A stretch of 54,801 nucleotides of DNA from an uncultured Burkholderiales bacterium (GTDB taxonomy: Bacteria; Pseudomonadota; Gammaproteobacteria; Burkholderiales; Burkholderiaceae_C). Location of the stretch: contig CAILYC010000021.1 of assembly GCA_903838355.1 (NCBI GenBank), positions 1 to 54,801 of the forward strand, in the 5' to 3' direction. Within the stretch, counting starts at the first letter, position 1; each line of letters starts with the position of its first letter. Below are positions 16,092 to 24,773 of the stretch, one piece after another. The translations under genes were made by a program, and so were the position numbers. Below the pieces are notes generated by a model that did no database searches, was not told the DNA's origin, and saw only the letters and a program-made list of their open reading frames with translations.

Positions 16092-17084
16092 TTGATTCTG
16101 ACCCACGACTTCATCCCGCTCAACAATTCTCGCCTCTCAAGGCTGTGTGGCCCCGTTCAGGCCCATTTGAAAACCCTGGAGTCGCACTTGGGGGTCAGCA
16201 TCACCCATCAAAATGGTCGCTTCAAGGTGAACGGCCCCAAAGCGCGTGCCGAGCAAACCCTGCTGATCTTACAAGCCCTCTATGAACAAGCCAGCAAGCC
16301 CATTGAGCCCTCTTTTATTTTATTGATGCTGCAGCAAAGTCAGCACACCGACACCTTGAGGGAAGGGCCCCAGGCGCTCCTCACCAAACGCGGCGATCTG
16401 CGCCCTCGCAGTCCAACCCAAGGCCATTACATGGACCGCATCCAAGCCCATGATGTCTCTTTTGGTGTGGGACCGGCGGGAACGGGCAAAACCTATTTGG
16501 CGGTTGCCATGGCCGTTGACGCCTTGGAGCGCCAAAGCGTGCAGAGAATCGTGCTCACCCGCCCTGCGGTCGAGGCCGGTGAAAAATTGGGGTTTTTACC
16601 CGGCGACCTCGGCCAAAAGGTCGATCCTTATTTGCGCCCCCTCTACGACGCCTTGTATGACTTGATGGGTTTTGAGCGCGTGCAAAAAGCGTTTGAGCGC
16701 CAGGCCTTGGAAGTGGCCCCCTTGGCCTTCATGCGGGGAAGAACCTTGAACCACTCCTTTGTGATTTTGGACGAGGCACAAAACACGACGCCGGAGCAAA
16801 TGAAAATGCTGCTCACGCGCTTGGGCGTGGGCTCCAAAGCGGTGATCACGGGGGATGTGAGTCAGATTGATTTGCCCAAAGCGCAGGCGAGCGGCTTGGT
16901 CGAGGCCCTCTCGGTGCTCAAGGGTGTCGAGGGCATCTCCTTCACCGCCTTCACCAGTGCCGATGTGGTGCGCCATCCTTTGGTCGCACGCATCGTTGAC
17001 GCGTACGATGCCCATTCAAATTCAACACCCCCCTCCAAACCAGCATCCAAGCCAGCACCCAAGAGTTTCCCCCGAAAAGCTTGA
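16092..17084 (+). CDS. phoH: PhoH family ATPase (YbeZ-like)
   Basis: PhoH/YbeZ is a cytoplasmic P-loop ATPase that partners the endonuclease YbeY in rRNA maturation. Walker [10 protein letters not shown] begins near residue 127, Walker B is FVILDEAQN, and the [17 protein letters not shown] and GDVSQIDLP motifs are conserved. The frame opens with GTG at 16062, but family members start at the segment equivalent to [20 protein letters not shown]. That points to TTG 16092, which has AGGA nine bases upstream. The C-terminal 20 residues are a Pro/Ser/Lys repeat ([11 protein letters not shown]). The gene is followed directly by ybeY. The miaB gene that often precedes phoH is missing; ruvA lies there instead, divergent. 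Confidence 0.94.
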   Translation: MILTHDFIPLNNSRLSRLCGPVQAHLKTLESHLGVSITHQNGRFKVNGPKARAEQTLLILQALYEQASKPIEPSFILLMLQQSQHTDTLREGPQALLTKRGDLRPRSPTQGHYMDRIQAHDVSFGVGPAGTGKTYLAVAMAVDALERQSVQRIVLTRPAVEAGEKLGFLPGDLGQKVDPYLRPLYDALYDLMGFERVQKAFERQALEVAPLAFMRGRTLNHSFVILDEAQNTTPEQMKMLLTRLGVGSKAVITGDVSQIDLPKAQASGLVEALSVLKGVEGISFTAFTSADVVRHPLVARIVDAYDAHSNSTPPSKPASKPAPKSFPRKA

Positions 17085-17107
17085 CCGACTCGAGGAACAC
17101 CACACCC

Positions 17108-17716
17108 GTGCCCAAACCCATACTCGAAGCCATGCCCAAACGCTTGCCAGCAGGCTTGCCCCCCCTTCAGCTGTCTTTGCACTTCAGCCCAGAGCACAGC
17201 GCGCGGCTCGACCCCAAGCTCCACCAAGCCCTCGCTCGTCACCAGGTCAAGCGCGCACTCGGCCACGCCTTGCGTGCGGCGCTGCCGCACCCAAGCCAGC
17301 AGCACACCCAAGTCCCCAGCCTTGCCCTGCCCGCCCTCTTGGGGGTGCGTGTGGTGGGGGAGGACGAGGGGCTTGCGCTTAACCACGCCTACCGCAAACA
17401 AGCCCACGCCACCAATGTGCTCACCTTCCCCTACGGCTTGGCGCCGCAGATTTGGGCCGATGTGGTGCTGTGCGCGCCTGTGATCAAACGCGAAGCCCGC
17501 GCGATGGGCATTCGTCTTCAAGACCACTGCACCCATTTGCTCGTGCACGCTTCACTGCACGCCTTGGGTTTTGACCACGAGACCTCACGGCGTGAGGCCC
17601 AAGAGATGGAGGCGCTGGAGACGGTGATTTTGAATGGCCTGGGTGTGGCCGACCCTTATGCACGCGCCAAGACTGCCAACAAAAAGAGCGCCTTGCGGCC
17701 TAGGCGCAAGAAGTGA
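17108..17716 (+). CDS. ybeY: Endoribonuclease YbeY (16S rRNA maturation)
   Basis: YbeY is a zinc-dependent single-strand RNase needed for 16S rRNA 3' processing and ribosome quality control. The zinc site H-x3-H-x5-H is seen as LLVHASLHALGFDH, with ATNVLTFPYG upstream. An N-terminal stretch of about 60 residues before LPALLGVRVVGEDEGLALNH is variable and rich in Pro/His/Gln. The frame starts at TTG 17081, overlapping the phoH stop. GTG 17108, with GAGGAA eleven bases upstream, is my choice, and ATG 17132 is a third option. It is coupled to phoH. In related genomes corC and lnt follow immediately; here they lie 32 kb away on the other strand. Confidence 0.94.
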   Translation: MPKPILEAMPKRLPAGLPPLQLSLHFSPEHSARLDPKLHQALARHQVKRALGHALRAALPHPSQQHTQVPSLALPALLGVRVVGEDEGLALNHAYRKQAHATNVLTFPYGLAPQIWADVVLCAPVIKREARAMGIRLQDHCTHLLVHASLHALGFDHETSRREAQEMEALETVILNGLGVADPYARAKTANKKSALRPRRKK

Positions 17717-17807
17717 GGCGCAAGGCCAGAGGGGTGAGCGCAAAGCCACAAAGCAGCAAAAACTCCTTGTCGACTTCGATGACCCCAATCTCTAAGACTT
17801 TTAAGCG

Positions 17808-18845
17808 CTAGGGTTTGACGTCGCCCTCACCCTCACCCTCACTCGCGTGCGGTGAATGAGCGGGTTGCATCTCCTCAAAATGCGACTCAAAATGGGACTC
17901 CAAATGCGAGGGCAAGAGCTCAATGGTGGCCCTGAGCCCAGGCACCGCGTTCATGAGTTCGCGCTCCACATTGCCGCGCAAAGTGGCAGCACGACCGAGA
18001 CTCCAACTCTCGGGCATGTGCATGTGCAAACTGACATAGCGGCGCTGCCCCGCACGGCGGGTCGCCACATGGTCAAAGCGGATCACCTCACTGCGCTCAT
18101 TGTGATGGGCAAATTGATCCAACACGGCTTGAATTTGCGCTTGCACTTGCGGCTCCAAGGCCTCGTCCATGAGACCCTGCGAGGACTCCCATAGCAGACT
18201 CAGACCCTCTTTCAAAATCACCAAGGCCACCCCCAAGGCCACCACCGAGTCAAGCCAACCCCAACCGGTGAGGGCCACCAAGATCAAGCCCACCACCACC
18301 CCAGCTGAGGTCCAGACATCGGCCATCAAATGCTTGGAGTCGGCCATCAAGGCAATCGAGCGGTGTTCCTGGGCCACGGTTTTCATGATCCAAGACAAAA
18401 GACCATTGAGCGCTGAACTGAGCACCGATAGCGTCAAGCCCCAGCCCAAAAGCCCCACGGCCTGGGGGTGAAGCAAACGCTCCACGGCGGCCCAAACAAT
18501 CCCCAGCGCCGCCACCCCAATCAAGATCCCCTCAAAGCCAGAGGAAAAATACTCGGCTTTGTGATGCCCATAGGGGTGTTCCTCGTCGGCAGGGAGGCTG
18601 GCAAGCGTCACCATCATGAGCCCAAAGATGGCACTGGCCAAGTTGACCAAGGACTCCATCGCGTCCGACAACAATCCCACCGAGTCGGTGATCCACCACG
18701 CCCAGGTTTTCATGGCAATGGTGATGATGGCCACCACCACCGAGGCTCGCAACAGACCCTTGGGTGTGAACCATCTGGCACGAAACTGGATCCAATACGT
18801 CGTCAAATCAATCTTTCTTTGCGCAGGGTCATGGCTTTTGCACAA
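17808..18845 (-). CDS. Cation diffusion facilitator transporter (FieF/YiiP-like)
   Basis: This is an inner-membrane antiporter that exports divalent metals (zinc, iron or cadmium) in exchange for protons. Six hydrophobic segments are visible between about residues 33 and 215. The metal site is formed by D54 and D61 in TDSVGLLSDAMESLVN and by the H-x3-D of KHLMADVWTS. A cytoplasmic C-terminal domain follows, with VIRFDHVATRRAGQRRYVSL. The last 35 residues carry two tandem repeats (HLESHFESHFEE; SEGEGEGD) and are probably disordered. The frame opens with TTG at 18845; no upstream or nearby ATG fits the family N-terminus, so TTG is likely but unproven. It converges on ybeY with a 91-nt gap, one of the proposed inversion breakpoints. 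Confidence 0.9.
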   Translation of the reverse strand: MCKSHDPAQRKIDLTTYWIQFRARWFTPKGLLRASVVVAIITIAMKTWAWWITDSVGLLSDAMESLVNLASAIFGLMMVTLASLPADEEHPYGHHKAEYFSSGFEGILIGVAALGIVWAAVERLLHPQAVGLLGWGLTLSVLSSALNGLLSWIMKTVAQEHRSIALMADSKHLMADVWTSAGVVVGLILVALTGWGWLDSVVALGVALVILKEGLSLLWESSQGLMDEALEPQVQAQIQAVLDQFAHHNERSEVIRFDHVATRRAGQRRYVSLHMHMPESWSLGRAATLRGNVERELMNAVPGLRATIELLPSHLESHFESHFEEMQPAHSPHASEGEGEGDVKP

Positions 18846-18974
18846 CCCGGCTTTGCTTTGCGTTGGGACTTTGGAGAGTATGCATCCCGTGGGTCATGCT
18901 TTGATGACCTCTTGCCCAGCGCTGTTGCACGCTGTCGCACGTTTGCGAAAGTTGGCGCAAATTAGCAGTGCAGT

Positions 18975-20216
18975 TCACGACAGCGTCACCCTGGCAAATC
19001 GGCGCTTGCCCACTTGCAGCACCAAGACGCCCGCCTCGAGTTTCACCGCATGGTCTGAGACCAACTCACCGTTGATCTTCACGCCTTGGCCGGCGATCAA
19101 TCGGTTGGCTTCACCGACAGACGCGGCCAATCCCGCGGCCTTGATCATGGCCCCCACCCCAAGTGGTGCACCGCTCAACACCACCTCGGGCAAATTCTCG
19201 GGCACGCCGCCCTTGCTCCTCAGCGCAAAATCCTCTTGGGCCTGGGCCGCCGCCGCCGCACCATGAAAACGTTCGGTGATTTCCAGGGCCAACGCGTCTT
19301 TCACCACCTTTGGATTCAAACCCTGGGCCACCTCGCTGCGCAAGGCCTCGATCTGGGCCATGGTTTTAAAGCTGAGCAAGGGGTACCAACCCCACATCAA
19401 CTCGTCGCTGATGGACAGCACCTTGGAGAACATGCTGCTCGGGTCCTCGGTGATCCCAATGAAGTTGTTCTTGCTCTTGGACATCTTGTCCACGCCGTCC
19501 AAGCCCACCAACAAGGGCATGGTCAAGATGCACTGCGGCTCTTGTCCGTACTCTTGCTGCAGATGTCGACCCATCAAGAGGTTGAACTTTTGATCGGTGC
19601 CGCCGAGCTCCAAGTCGCTCTTCAAGGCGACGCTGTCATAGCCTTGCATCAAGGGGTACAAAAATTCATGCACGCTGATGGACTGGCCCGACTTGAATCT
19701 CTTGTTGAAGTCGTCACGCTCCATCATGCGCGCCACCGTGTAGCGAGCGGCGAGCTCAATCATCCCTCGCGCTCCCAGGGGATCACTCCACTCGCTGTTG
19801 TAGCGAATCTCGGTTTTTTCGGGGTCAAGCACCCGAGACGCCTGGGCGTAATAGGTTTTGGCATTGTCTTCAATTTGTGCTTTGGTCAAGGGCGGACGCG
19901 TCGTGTTGCGCCCCGACGGGTCTCCAATCATGGAGGTGAAGTCACCAATCAAAAAAATCACCTGGTGACCCAAGTCTTGGAGTTGGCGCATCTTGTTGAG
20001 CACCACCGTGTGGCCCAAGTGGATGTCGGCCGAGGTGGGGTCCAGGCCGAGCTTGATGCGAAGCGGCACGCCGGTGGCTTCAGAACGCACGAGCTTGTTC
20101 GTCCATTGTTCGATCGGAAGCAGCTCATCGCAGCCCTTCAAACTCACCTCCAAGGCGGCTTTCACGGCAGAACTCAAAGGGATGGGCGCAAGACTCGGGG
20201 GGGCGTTGTCGTTCAT
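18975..20216 (-). CDS. tyrS: Tyrosyl-tRNA synthetase
   Basis: This is a class I aminoacyl-tRNA synthetase that charges tRNA-Tyr. The HIGH box appears as DIHLGHTVVLNK, the KMSKS loop as VDKMSKSKNN. The segment IFLIGDFTSMIGDPSGRNTT marks the TyrRS type common in proteobacteria of this group. The C-terminal S4-like RNA-binding domain reads ANRLIAGQGVKINGELVSDH. Length is normal (413 aa). Position and N-terminus support ATG 20216, yet the bases before it carry no Shine-Dalgarno: a run of nine Cs (plus-strand G9 at 20222-20230) occupies that place. A further C7 run lies in codons 5-7. It is divergent from the M23 peptidase. Confidence 0.97.
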   Translation of the reverse strand: MNDNAPPSLAPIPLSSAVKAALEVSLKGCDELLPIEQWTNKLVRSEATGVPLRIKLGLDPTSADIHLGHTVVLNKMRQLQDLGHQVIFLIGDFTSMIGDPSGRNTTRPPLTKAQIEDNAKTYYAQASRVLDPEKTEIRYNSEWSDPLGARGMIELAARYTVARMMERDDFNKRFKSGQSISVHEFLYPLMQGYDSVALKSDLELGGTDQKFNLLMGRHLQQEYGQEPQCILTMPLLVGLDGVDKMSKSKNNFIGITEDPSSMFSKVLSISDELMWGWYPLLSFKTMAQIEALRSEVAQGLNPKVVKDALALEITERFHGAAAAAQAQEDFALRSKGGVPENLPEVVLSGAPLGVGAMIKAAGLAASVGEANRLIAGQGVKINGELVSDHAVKLEAGVLVLQVGKRRFARVTLS

Positions 20217-20221
20217 GGAAT

Positions 20222-20230
20222 GGGGGGGGG
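20222..20230. repeat. G9/C9 homopolymer upstream of tyrS
   Basis: Nine consecutive Gs on the plus strand put a C9 run 5 bases before the tyrS ATG, exactly where a ribosome-binding site would be expected. Such runs are prone to slipped-strand length change. Confidence 0.8.
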
Positions 20231-20305
20231 CGAAAAAATGGGACTACAAAAAAATGTGTTCGAAAATGAGGCGGGCGGGGGCGGCCAGCAAAGGACCTTG
20301 CAAAA

Positions 20306-20332
20306 GCCAAAAAAGCCAAAAAAGCCAAAAAA
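20306..20332. repeat. Three tandem copies of GCCAAAAAA
   Basis: A 9-bp unit is repeated three times without mismatch in the 456-bp gap between the divergent tyrS and M23 peptidase genes. Apart from this, the G9 run and the palindrome at 20415, the gap shows no gene I can support. Confidence 0.85.
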
Positions 20333-20414
20333 CATGCGCTGGCCAAAACAAAGAAGACCAAAATCCGCGGGTTTTAACGTGAAAAGGGCCCGGATCCCAA
20401 GCCCCGAGCCGTAA

Positions 20415-20436
20415 CACCGTAACACGGTGCTATACT
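20415..20436 (+). promoter_or_regulatory. Palindrome next to a -10-like hexamer
   Basis: CACCGT-AAC-ACGGTG (20415-20429) is a perfect 6-bp inverted repeat with a 3-bp centre, immediately followed by TATACT (20431-20436). No recognisable -35 hexamer is placed correctly. It could be an operator overlapping the promoter of the M23 peptidase gene; that transcript would have a leader of about 230 nt. Confidence 0.3.
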
Positions 20437-20672
20437 GCAAAACTCTTATTGGCTCAGTCAAGCCCTTATTTTATCCCTTTGCGACTCACCCTACACTCCT
20501 GCAGAGCTTGACGCCCGTGTTTTTCTAGAGTGCCCTGTCCCGTGGCTGTGGTTCTTTCTGGCTTGAATGGCCTTTGAGACCCAGGACCCCTTACCCTGGG
20601 GTCGACAACGCTTTTTTATGGATCCGCACCTTGGGGCCTTTGGCGCCAAGGGACACTTCGGTTTTTTTGATC

Positions 20673-22145
20673 ATGTGGCTCTTACTTAAACAGTCCGCCT
20701 TGCAATCGATGCACTGGGGACTCGACCAAATCGAACGATTGCGCCGCGGCGAGCGAGCAACCCTCTCCCTCCTCTTGCAAGCCCTGTTGGCACTTTGGGT
20801 CGTGGGTGCGGGCGCCTCCTATGCCTTGGTCAGTCTGGGCCCCGATGCCGCCCTCCTTGCTCCACATACCCTCAGGCTGGACCTCAACTGGGCACAATTG
20901 CAAGCCCTGGCCCCGGCGGGGGCCGACAACCTCAACTTGGTCAACTCACCCCAAACCATGCTCGAAGGCAGCCCCCAAGACGCGCAAGAGCCCTTCAAAA
21001 ATACCGGCCCAAACGCTGCCCGTGCTGGCCTAGGGCTTTACCGCACCGACTGGTCTCGAAGCAACGACAGCGCTCAAAGCCTCCTCACCCGACTTGACGT
21101 GCGCGACCCCAAAGCGCGTGAGTTCATCGCCAGCAACCCGCTCGCGCGCGCCAATCTTCTGGGCAAAGCGCAGCGTTTGGTGAGCGTCAACACCAATGCC
21201 CAGCACGAACTCGAGGAGATCGTGGTGCGTTGGGCCCACGACTCGGACCGCTCGTTTAGTCGCTTGGTGATCCACAAAACCCCCAGCGGCTTCTCCGCCA
21301 AAATCGACGTCGCCCCGCTCGAGGTGTCGACCCAAATCGCAGCGGCCACCATTCAGAGCTCGTTTTACCAAGCCACCGATGCGGCCCATATCCCGGACCG
21401 CCTGGCCAACCAGATGGTGGAGATCTTCTCGGGCGACATCGATTTTCACCGCTCGCTCAGAAAAGGCGACCACTTCACCCTCCTTTATGAGACCTTGACC
21501 GCAGACGGCGAGCCCCTCCAAACCGCCCGGGTCTTGAGCGCCGAGTTCGTCAACCGCGGCAAGCCCTACCGAGCGATCTGGTTCAATTCGGGCGAGACCG
21601 CCACCTCGGGCTACTACACCATGGAGGGGCTGACCTTAAAGCGCCTGTATCTGGCCGCTCCCCTGGCGTTTTCTCGCATCACCAGCGGTTTTAAGATGCG
21701 TTTTCACCCCATTTTGCAAGAGTGGAAAGCCCATTTGGGGGTGGATTACGCCGCCCCCGCGGGTACGCCCGTGCGCACCGTGGCCAATGGCGTGGTGGAC
21801 TTTGCGGGTGTGCAAAATGGCTATGGCAATGTGATCTTGATCAAACACCCGCAAGGCACGACCACGGTCTATGCCCACTTGTCGCAAATCGGCGTGCGCA
21901 AAGGCCAATCGGTCGAGCAAGGCGAGAGAATTGGCGCAGTGGGCCAAACCGGCTGGGCAACGGGTCCGCATTTGCACTTTGAGTTCCGTGTCAACGGCCA
22001 GTACCAAGACCCCGAACGCATGGCCCGGCAAAACGCACCCATTCCCTTGGCCACTGAACTCAAACCCGCCTTTGAGCGCCAGGCCTTGCAAGCGCGAAAC
22101 GTGCTCCAAGAGACCTCCGTCTTGGAAACCGTGGACATTGATTGA
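20673..22145 (+). CDS. M23 family peptidoglycan metallopeptidase
   Basis: The protein has an N-terminal cytoplasmic piece, one membrane segment (LLQALLALWVVGAGASYALV) and a large periplasmic part, so it is anchored in the inner membrane. The C-terminal LytM/M23 domain shows the zinc ligands H-x-G-x-D in KAHLGVDYAAPAGTPV and H-x-H in GPHLHFEFR, with NVILIKHPQGTTTVYAHLSQ between. A LysM/OapA-like region precedes it (FSGDIDFHRSLRKGDHFTLL). The likely role is cutting peptide cross-links during growth or division. The frame runs from TTG 20574, but ATG 20673 (MWLLLKQSAL) is the first conventional start and gives 490 aa. anmK follows after 33 nt. Confidence 0.9.
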   Translation: MWLLLKQSALQSMHWGLDQIERLRRGERATLSLLLQALLALWVVGAGASYALVSLGPDAALLAPHTLRLDLNWAQLQALAPAGADNLNLVNSPQTMLEGSPQDAQEPFKNTGPNAARAGLGLYRTDWSRSNDSAQSLLTRLDVRDPKAREFIASNPLARANLLGKAQRLVSVNTNAQHELEEIVVRWAHDSDRSFSRLVIHKTPSGFSAKIDVAPLEVSTQIAAATIQSSFYQATDAAHIPDRLANQMVEIFSGDIDFHRSLRKGDHFTLLYETLTADGEPLQTARVLSAEFVNRGKPYRAIWFNSGETATSGYYTMEGLTLKRLYLAAPLAFSRITSGFKMRFHPILQEWKAHLGVDYAAPAGTPVRTVANGVVDFAGVQNGYGNVILIKHPQGTTTVYAHLSQIGVRKGQSVEQGERIGAVGQTGWATGPHLHFEFRVNGQYQDPERMARQNAPIPLATELKPAFERQALQARNVLQETSVLETVDID

Positions 22146-22178
22146 GCGCCAACGGCCCCTATTGACCCAGCCTTCCTC

Positions 22179-23363
22179 ATGAGGCCAACTCCCCCCAATG
22201 CTCTTTATATTGGCTTGATGTCGGGGACCTCGATGGACGGCGTGGACGCCGTCTTGGTCGATCTTTCCCGAGGGTTTGAGGCCCGAGCTGAACACTTTGT
22301 CTCCTACCCTGCGGCGCTCAAAGCCACCCTCTTGGCCTTGAACACCCCTGGCGCCAACGAGTTGCACACCAGCGCCCTGGCCGCCAACGAGGTCGCCCGC
22401 CTCTACGCCCAAGCGGTCAATGCCTTGCTCAGTGAGGTCTGCCTCAAGCCCAGTGACATCACTGCGCTTGGGGCCCATGGCCAGACCGTGCGCCACCAAC
22501 CTGGCCGGCACGACTCAGAGGGCTACACCACACAACTCTTGAACGCGGCGCTTTTGTGCGAGCTGACCGACATCGACGTGGCCTATGACTTTCGCGCCCG
22601 CGATGTCGCCGCACAAGGCCAAGGCGCCCCCTTGGTGCCGGCTTTTCACGACGCTTTGTTCGCCCAAGAGCAAGGTGGCGTGGCGGTTTTGAATTTGGGC
22701 GGCATCAGCAACCTCAGTTGGCTCCCACCCCTGTCACAAGGCGTCAAGCGCAGGCTCCTGGGGTTTGATTGTGGGCCAGCCAATGTATTGATGGACGCTT
22801 GGGTGCAAGAGCACACCGGCGCCCCCTTTGACCGGGGTGGCCTTTGGGCCGCCCAAGGCCAGCTTCATCGAGGTTTGCTAGAAACCCTCCTCGCCCATCC
22901 CTATTTCCAATTGCCCCCACCCAAAAGCACTGGGCGCGACCTCTTTCACCGAGCCTGGCTTGAGGCCCAATTGGAGCAGTGTTTTGGGCTGGAGAACCCA
23001 GCACTCACGCCGAGCGCCCAAGATATCCAAGCCACCTTGCTTGAGCTCACCGCTCGCACGTGTGTGCAGGCTTTGGCCCGCACCCCCCCACCGGGTGCAG
23101 TCGTGCAGTCGCTCATCGTGTGTGGTGGAGGCGCCAACAACCACACCCTCTTGGCGCGTTTGGCCGATCTCTGCGCCGAGGACCCGGTCTTGGCACACAC
23201 CCAAGTGAAGAGTTCAGCGCAGTTGGGAATTGGCGTGCATTTGATCGAAGCCTTGGCCTTTGCCTGGTTAGCGTACAAAAGAGTGCGGCTTGAATGCGCC
23301 AATGCACCCAGTGTCACGGGTGCTTTAGGGCCCCGGGTTTTGGGCTCCCTCGTCAAAGCCTGA
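22179..23363 (+). CDS. anmK: Anhydro-N-acetylmuramic acid kinase
   Basis: AnmK opens and phosphorylates 1,6-anhydroMurNAc from cell-wall turnover to MurNAc-6-phosphate in the cytoplasm. The N-terminal phosphate loop YIGLMSGTSMDGVDAVLV is diagnostic. ALGAHGQTVRHQPG, YDFRARDVAAQGQGAPLVPA, NLGGISNLSWLP and LIVCGGGANNHTLLARL follow in family order. Length (394 aa) is slightly above normal. The gene lies just after the M23 peptidase, a common pairing in Burkholderiales, and complements the lytic transglycosylase at 6.9 kb, which makes its substrate. Confidence 0.96.
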   Translation: MRPTPPNALYIGLMSGTSMDGVDAVLVDLSRGFEARAEHFVSYPAALKATLLALNTPGANELHTSALAANEVARLYAQAVNALLSEVCLKPSDITALGAHGQTVRHQPGRHDSEGYTTQLLNAALLCELTDIDVAYDFRARDVAAQGQGAPLVPAFHDALFAQEQGGVAVLNLGGISNLSWLPPLSQGVKRRLLGFDCGPANVLMDAWVQEHTGAPFDRGGLWAAQGQLHRGLLETLLAHPYFQLPPPKSTGRDLFHRAWLEAQLEQCFGLENPALTPSAQDIQATLLELTARTCVQALARTPPPGAVVQSLIVCGGGANNHTLLARLADLCAEDPVLAHTQVKSSAQLGIGVHLIEALAFAWLAYKRVRLECANAPSVTGALGPRVLGSLVKA

Positions 23364-23443
23364 GGGTTGAGCGTGGTTCTTGACAACCCAAGTAGGTCAA
23401 GCGTGTGCCGCAGTCTGTCGCTGGGTTTCAATCAAGAACTGCA

Positions 23444-23470
23444 ATGGAGTTAATGGGGTTAATGGGGTTA
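23444..23470. repeat. Three 9-bp tandem units (ATGGGGTTA)
   Basis: ATGGAGTTA, ATGGGGTTA and ATGGGGTTA follow one another directly, with one base difference in the first copy. Confidence 0.85.
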
Positions 23471-23721
23471 ATGCCATTCTTTGGCATTCCATGCCGTGTT
23501 GTAGCGGCCAGGCCATTGACGCGTGCGACTCGATACGCAATCGCACAGACGCTCTGGGTTGGCATCCCGCATCCCAAGTTGAATGCTGGCGGTGGACGTT
23601 GAGATGAGTCCTAGGCCCAGGCCTTGCTCTTGAGGCTGAGGTCTGATTTTATTTCTAATTGTGGGCCTCGATGGAGGACACCGTTAAAGCGTTGGTTGAC
23701 CAAAAGCACCGTCCAAAGGAA

Positions 23722-23740
23722 AGTGGTCAGTGGTCAGTGG
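23722..23740. repeat. AGTGGTC tandem, 2.7 copies
   Basis: Seven-base units AGTGGTC are repeated head to tail 19 bp before the erpA stop codon. Confidence 0.8.
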
Positions 23741-23758
23741 ACAACTCGATCGAGAGGA

Positions 23759-24124
23759 TCAAACTGAAAACGACGATCCGCAGCCACACGTCGTGGTGGC
23801 ATTGGGGTTTTTGATGACGAACTGAGCGCCCTGCAGGTCTTCTTTGTAATCGATCTCTGCACCCAAGAGGTACTGGTAAGACATGGCATCGATCAACAAG
23901 GACACGCCATTTTTGGTCATGGTGGTGTCGTCTTCGTTGGTGATTTCATCAAAGGTGAAACCATACTGAAAACCCGAGCAGCCCCCGCCTTGGACAAACA
24001 CGCGCAACTTCAGGGATGGATTGCCCTCTTCTGCAATCAAATCGGCCACTTTGGCCGCCGCACTGTCGGTGAAGACGATGGGCTCGGGCATGGTGGTTTC
24101 AATGTTTTCGGCAACTGCGCTCAT
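23759..24124 (-). CDS. erpA: Iron-sulfur cluster insertion protein ErpA
   Basis: ErpA is an A-type carrier that delivers [4Fe-4S] or [2Fe-2S] clusters to apoproteins. The three cluster-binding cysteines are present: C49 in [12 protein letters not shown], and C113 and C115 in [11 protein letters not shown]. The order [25 protein letters not shown] and IDYKEDLQG is typical of this branch. An AAGGGG ribosome-binding site lies eight bases before the ATG. Length is 121 aa, normal. It lies downstream of the rplM-rpsI operon but is separated from it by terminators, so it must have its own promoter in 24125-24240. Confidence 0.95.
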   Translation of the reverse strand: MSAVAENIETTMPEPIVFTDSAAAKVADLIAEEGNPSLKLRVFVQGGGCSGFQYGFTFDEITNEDDTTMTKNGVSLLIDAMSYQYLLGAEIDYKEDLQGAQFVIKNPNATTTCGCGSSFSV

Positions 24125-24252
24125 AGCATCCCCTTCAGGTCAATTCAAATCAAAAAGTTCATCTTTTACAGGTGCATCCTAACAAATTATGCCCAACATC
24201 ACCGATCAAATGGTTTTTCCCGCTGAACTTGTGTGGTGATTTAACCCAAAAA

Positions 24253-24269
24253 CCCTGATCAAATCAGGG
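24253..24269 (-). terminator. Second terminator-like hairpin after rpsI
   Basis: CCCTGA-TCAAA-TCAGGG forms a six-pair stem. Read on the minus strand it is followed by TTTTTGGG. It lies behind the stronger terminator at 24313 and could act as a backup. Confidence 0.45.
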
Positions 24270-24312
24270 ACTTGCCCAACCTCTCCACCACCCAACCAGG
24301 TCAAATCCAGGC

Positions 24313-24349
24313 AAAAAAAAGTGCCAAGCCCCGTGTAAGAGTTTGGCAC
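24313..24349 (-). terminator. Intrinsic terminator of rplM-rpsI
   Basis: On the minus strand GTGCCAA pairs with TTGGCAC across a 15-base loop and is followed at once by eight Ts (plus-strand A8 at 24313-24320). It lies 31 bases after the rpsI stop codon. Confidence 0.85.
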
Positions 24350-24379
24350 CTGGCTGAAACGCCTCGTGGGCGACTGGGA

Positions 24380-24772
24380 TCAGCGTTTGGAGAACTGTTT
24401 CCTGCGACGTGCACCGTGCAAGCCGACCTTTTTACGCTCGACCTCACGCGCGTCGCGCGTGACGTAACCCGCAGCAGACAGCACAGGCTTCAAGCTTGCA
24501 TCGTAGTCAATCAAAGCACGGGTGATGCCATGGCGCACCGCGCCGGCTTGGCCCGACTCACCACCACCGTGGAGATTGACTTGAATGTCAAAATTCTCCA
24601 CATGCTGGGTCAAGACCAAGGGTTGCTTGGAGATCATGATCGAGGTTTGACGGCCGAAGTACTCGGCGATGTCTTTGCCGTTGATCGTGATTTTGCCCGA
24701 TCCTTTTTTGAGGAAAACCCGAGCGACAGAGGACTTGCGGCGTCCCGTGCCATTGTTCCATTCACCAATCAT
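24380..24772 (-). CDS. rpsI: 30S ribosomal protein S9
   Basis: S9 sits in the head of the small subunit, with its C-terminal tail reaching the P-site tRNA. The product begins [20 protein letters not shown] and ends in the conserved [14 protein letters not shown]. The middle part [20 protein letters not shown] and the [19 protein letters not shown] loop are typical. AGGAG lies nine bases before the ATG. rplM ends one base upstream, so the two are translated from one message, as in most bacteria. Length is 130 aa, normal. Confidence 0.98.
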   Translation of the reverse strand: MIGEWNNGTGRRKSSVARVFLKKGSGKITINGKDIAEYFGRQTSIMISKQPLVLTQHVENFDIQVNLHGGGESGQAGAVRHGITRALIDYDASLKPVLSAAGYVTRDAREVERKKVGLHGARRRKQFSKR

Positions 24773-24773
24773 G

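Larger units (their letters stand above)
23364..23758. other. 395-bp gap between convergent anmK and erpA
   Basis: No gene that I can support lies here. The gap contains two short tandem arrays: ATGGGGTTA-type 9-bp units at 23444-23470 (the first copy is ATGGAGTTA) and AGTGGTC units at 23722-23740. No intrinsic terminator is apparent for either gene. Confidence 0.6.

Noticed and set aside
20574-20672. TTG start at 20574 for the M23 peptidase
   Set aside because: The additional 33 residues have no homology or signal character; ATG 20673 is a better start although its ribosome-binding site is weak.
23495-23790. Possible remnant of an IS66-type transposase (WSVDNSIER and RYAIAQTLW resemble conserved stretches)
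   Set aside because: The pieces are very short, in different frames, and separated by unrelated sequence; no terminal repeats or target duplication are visible.
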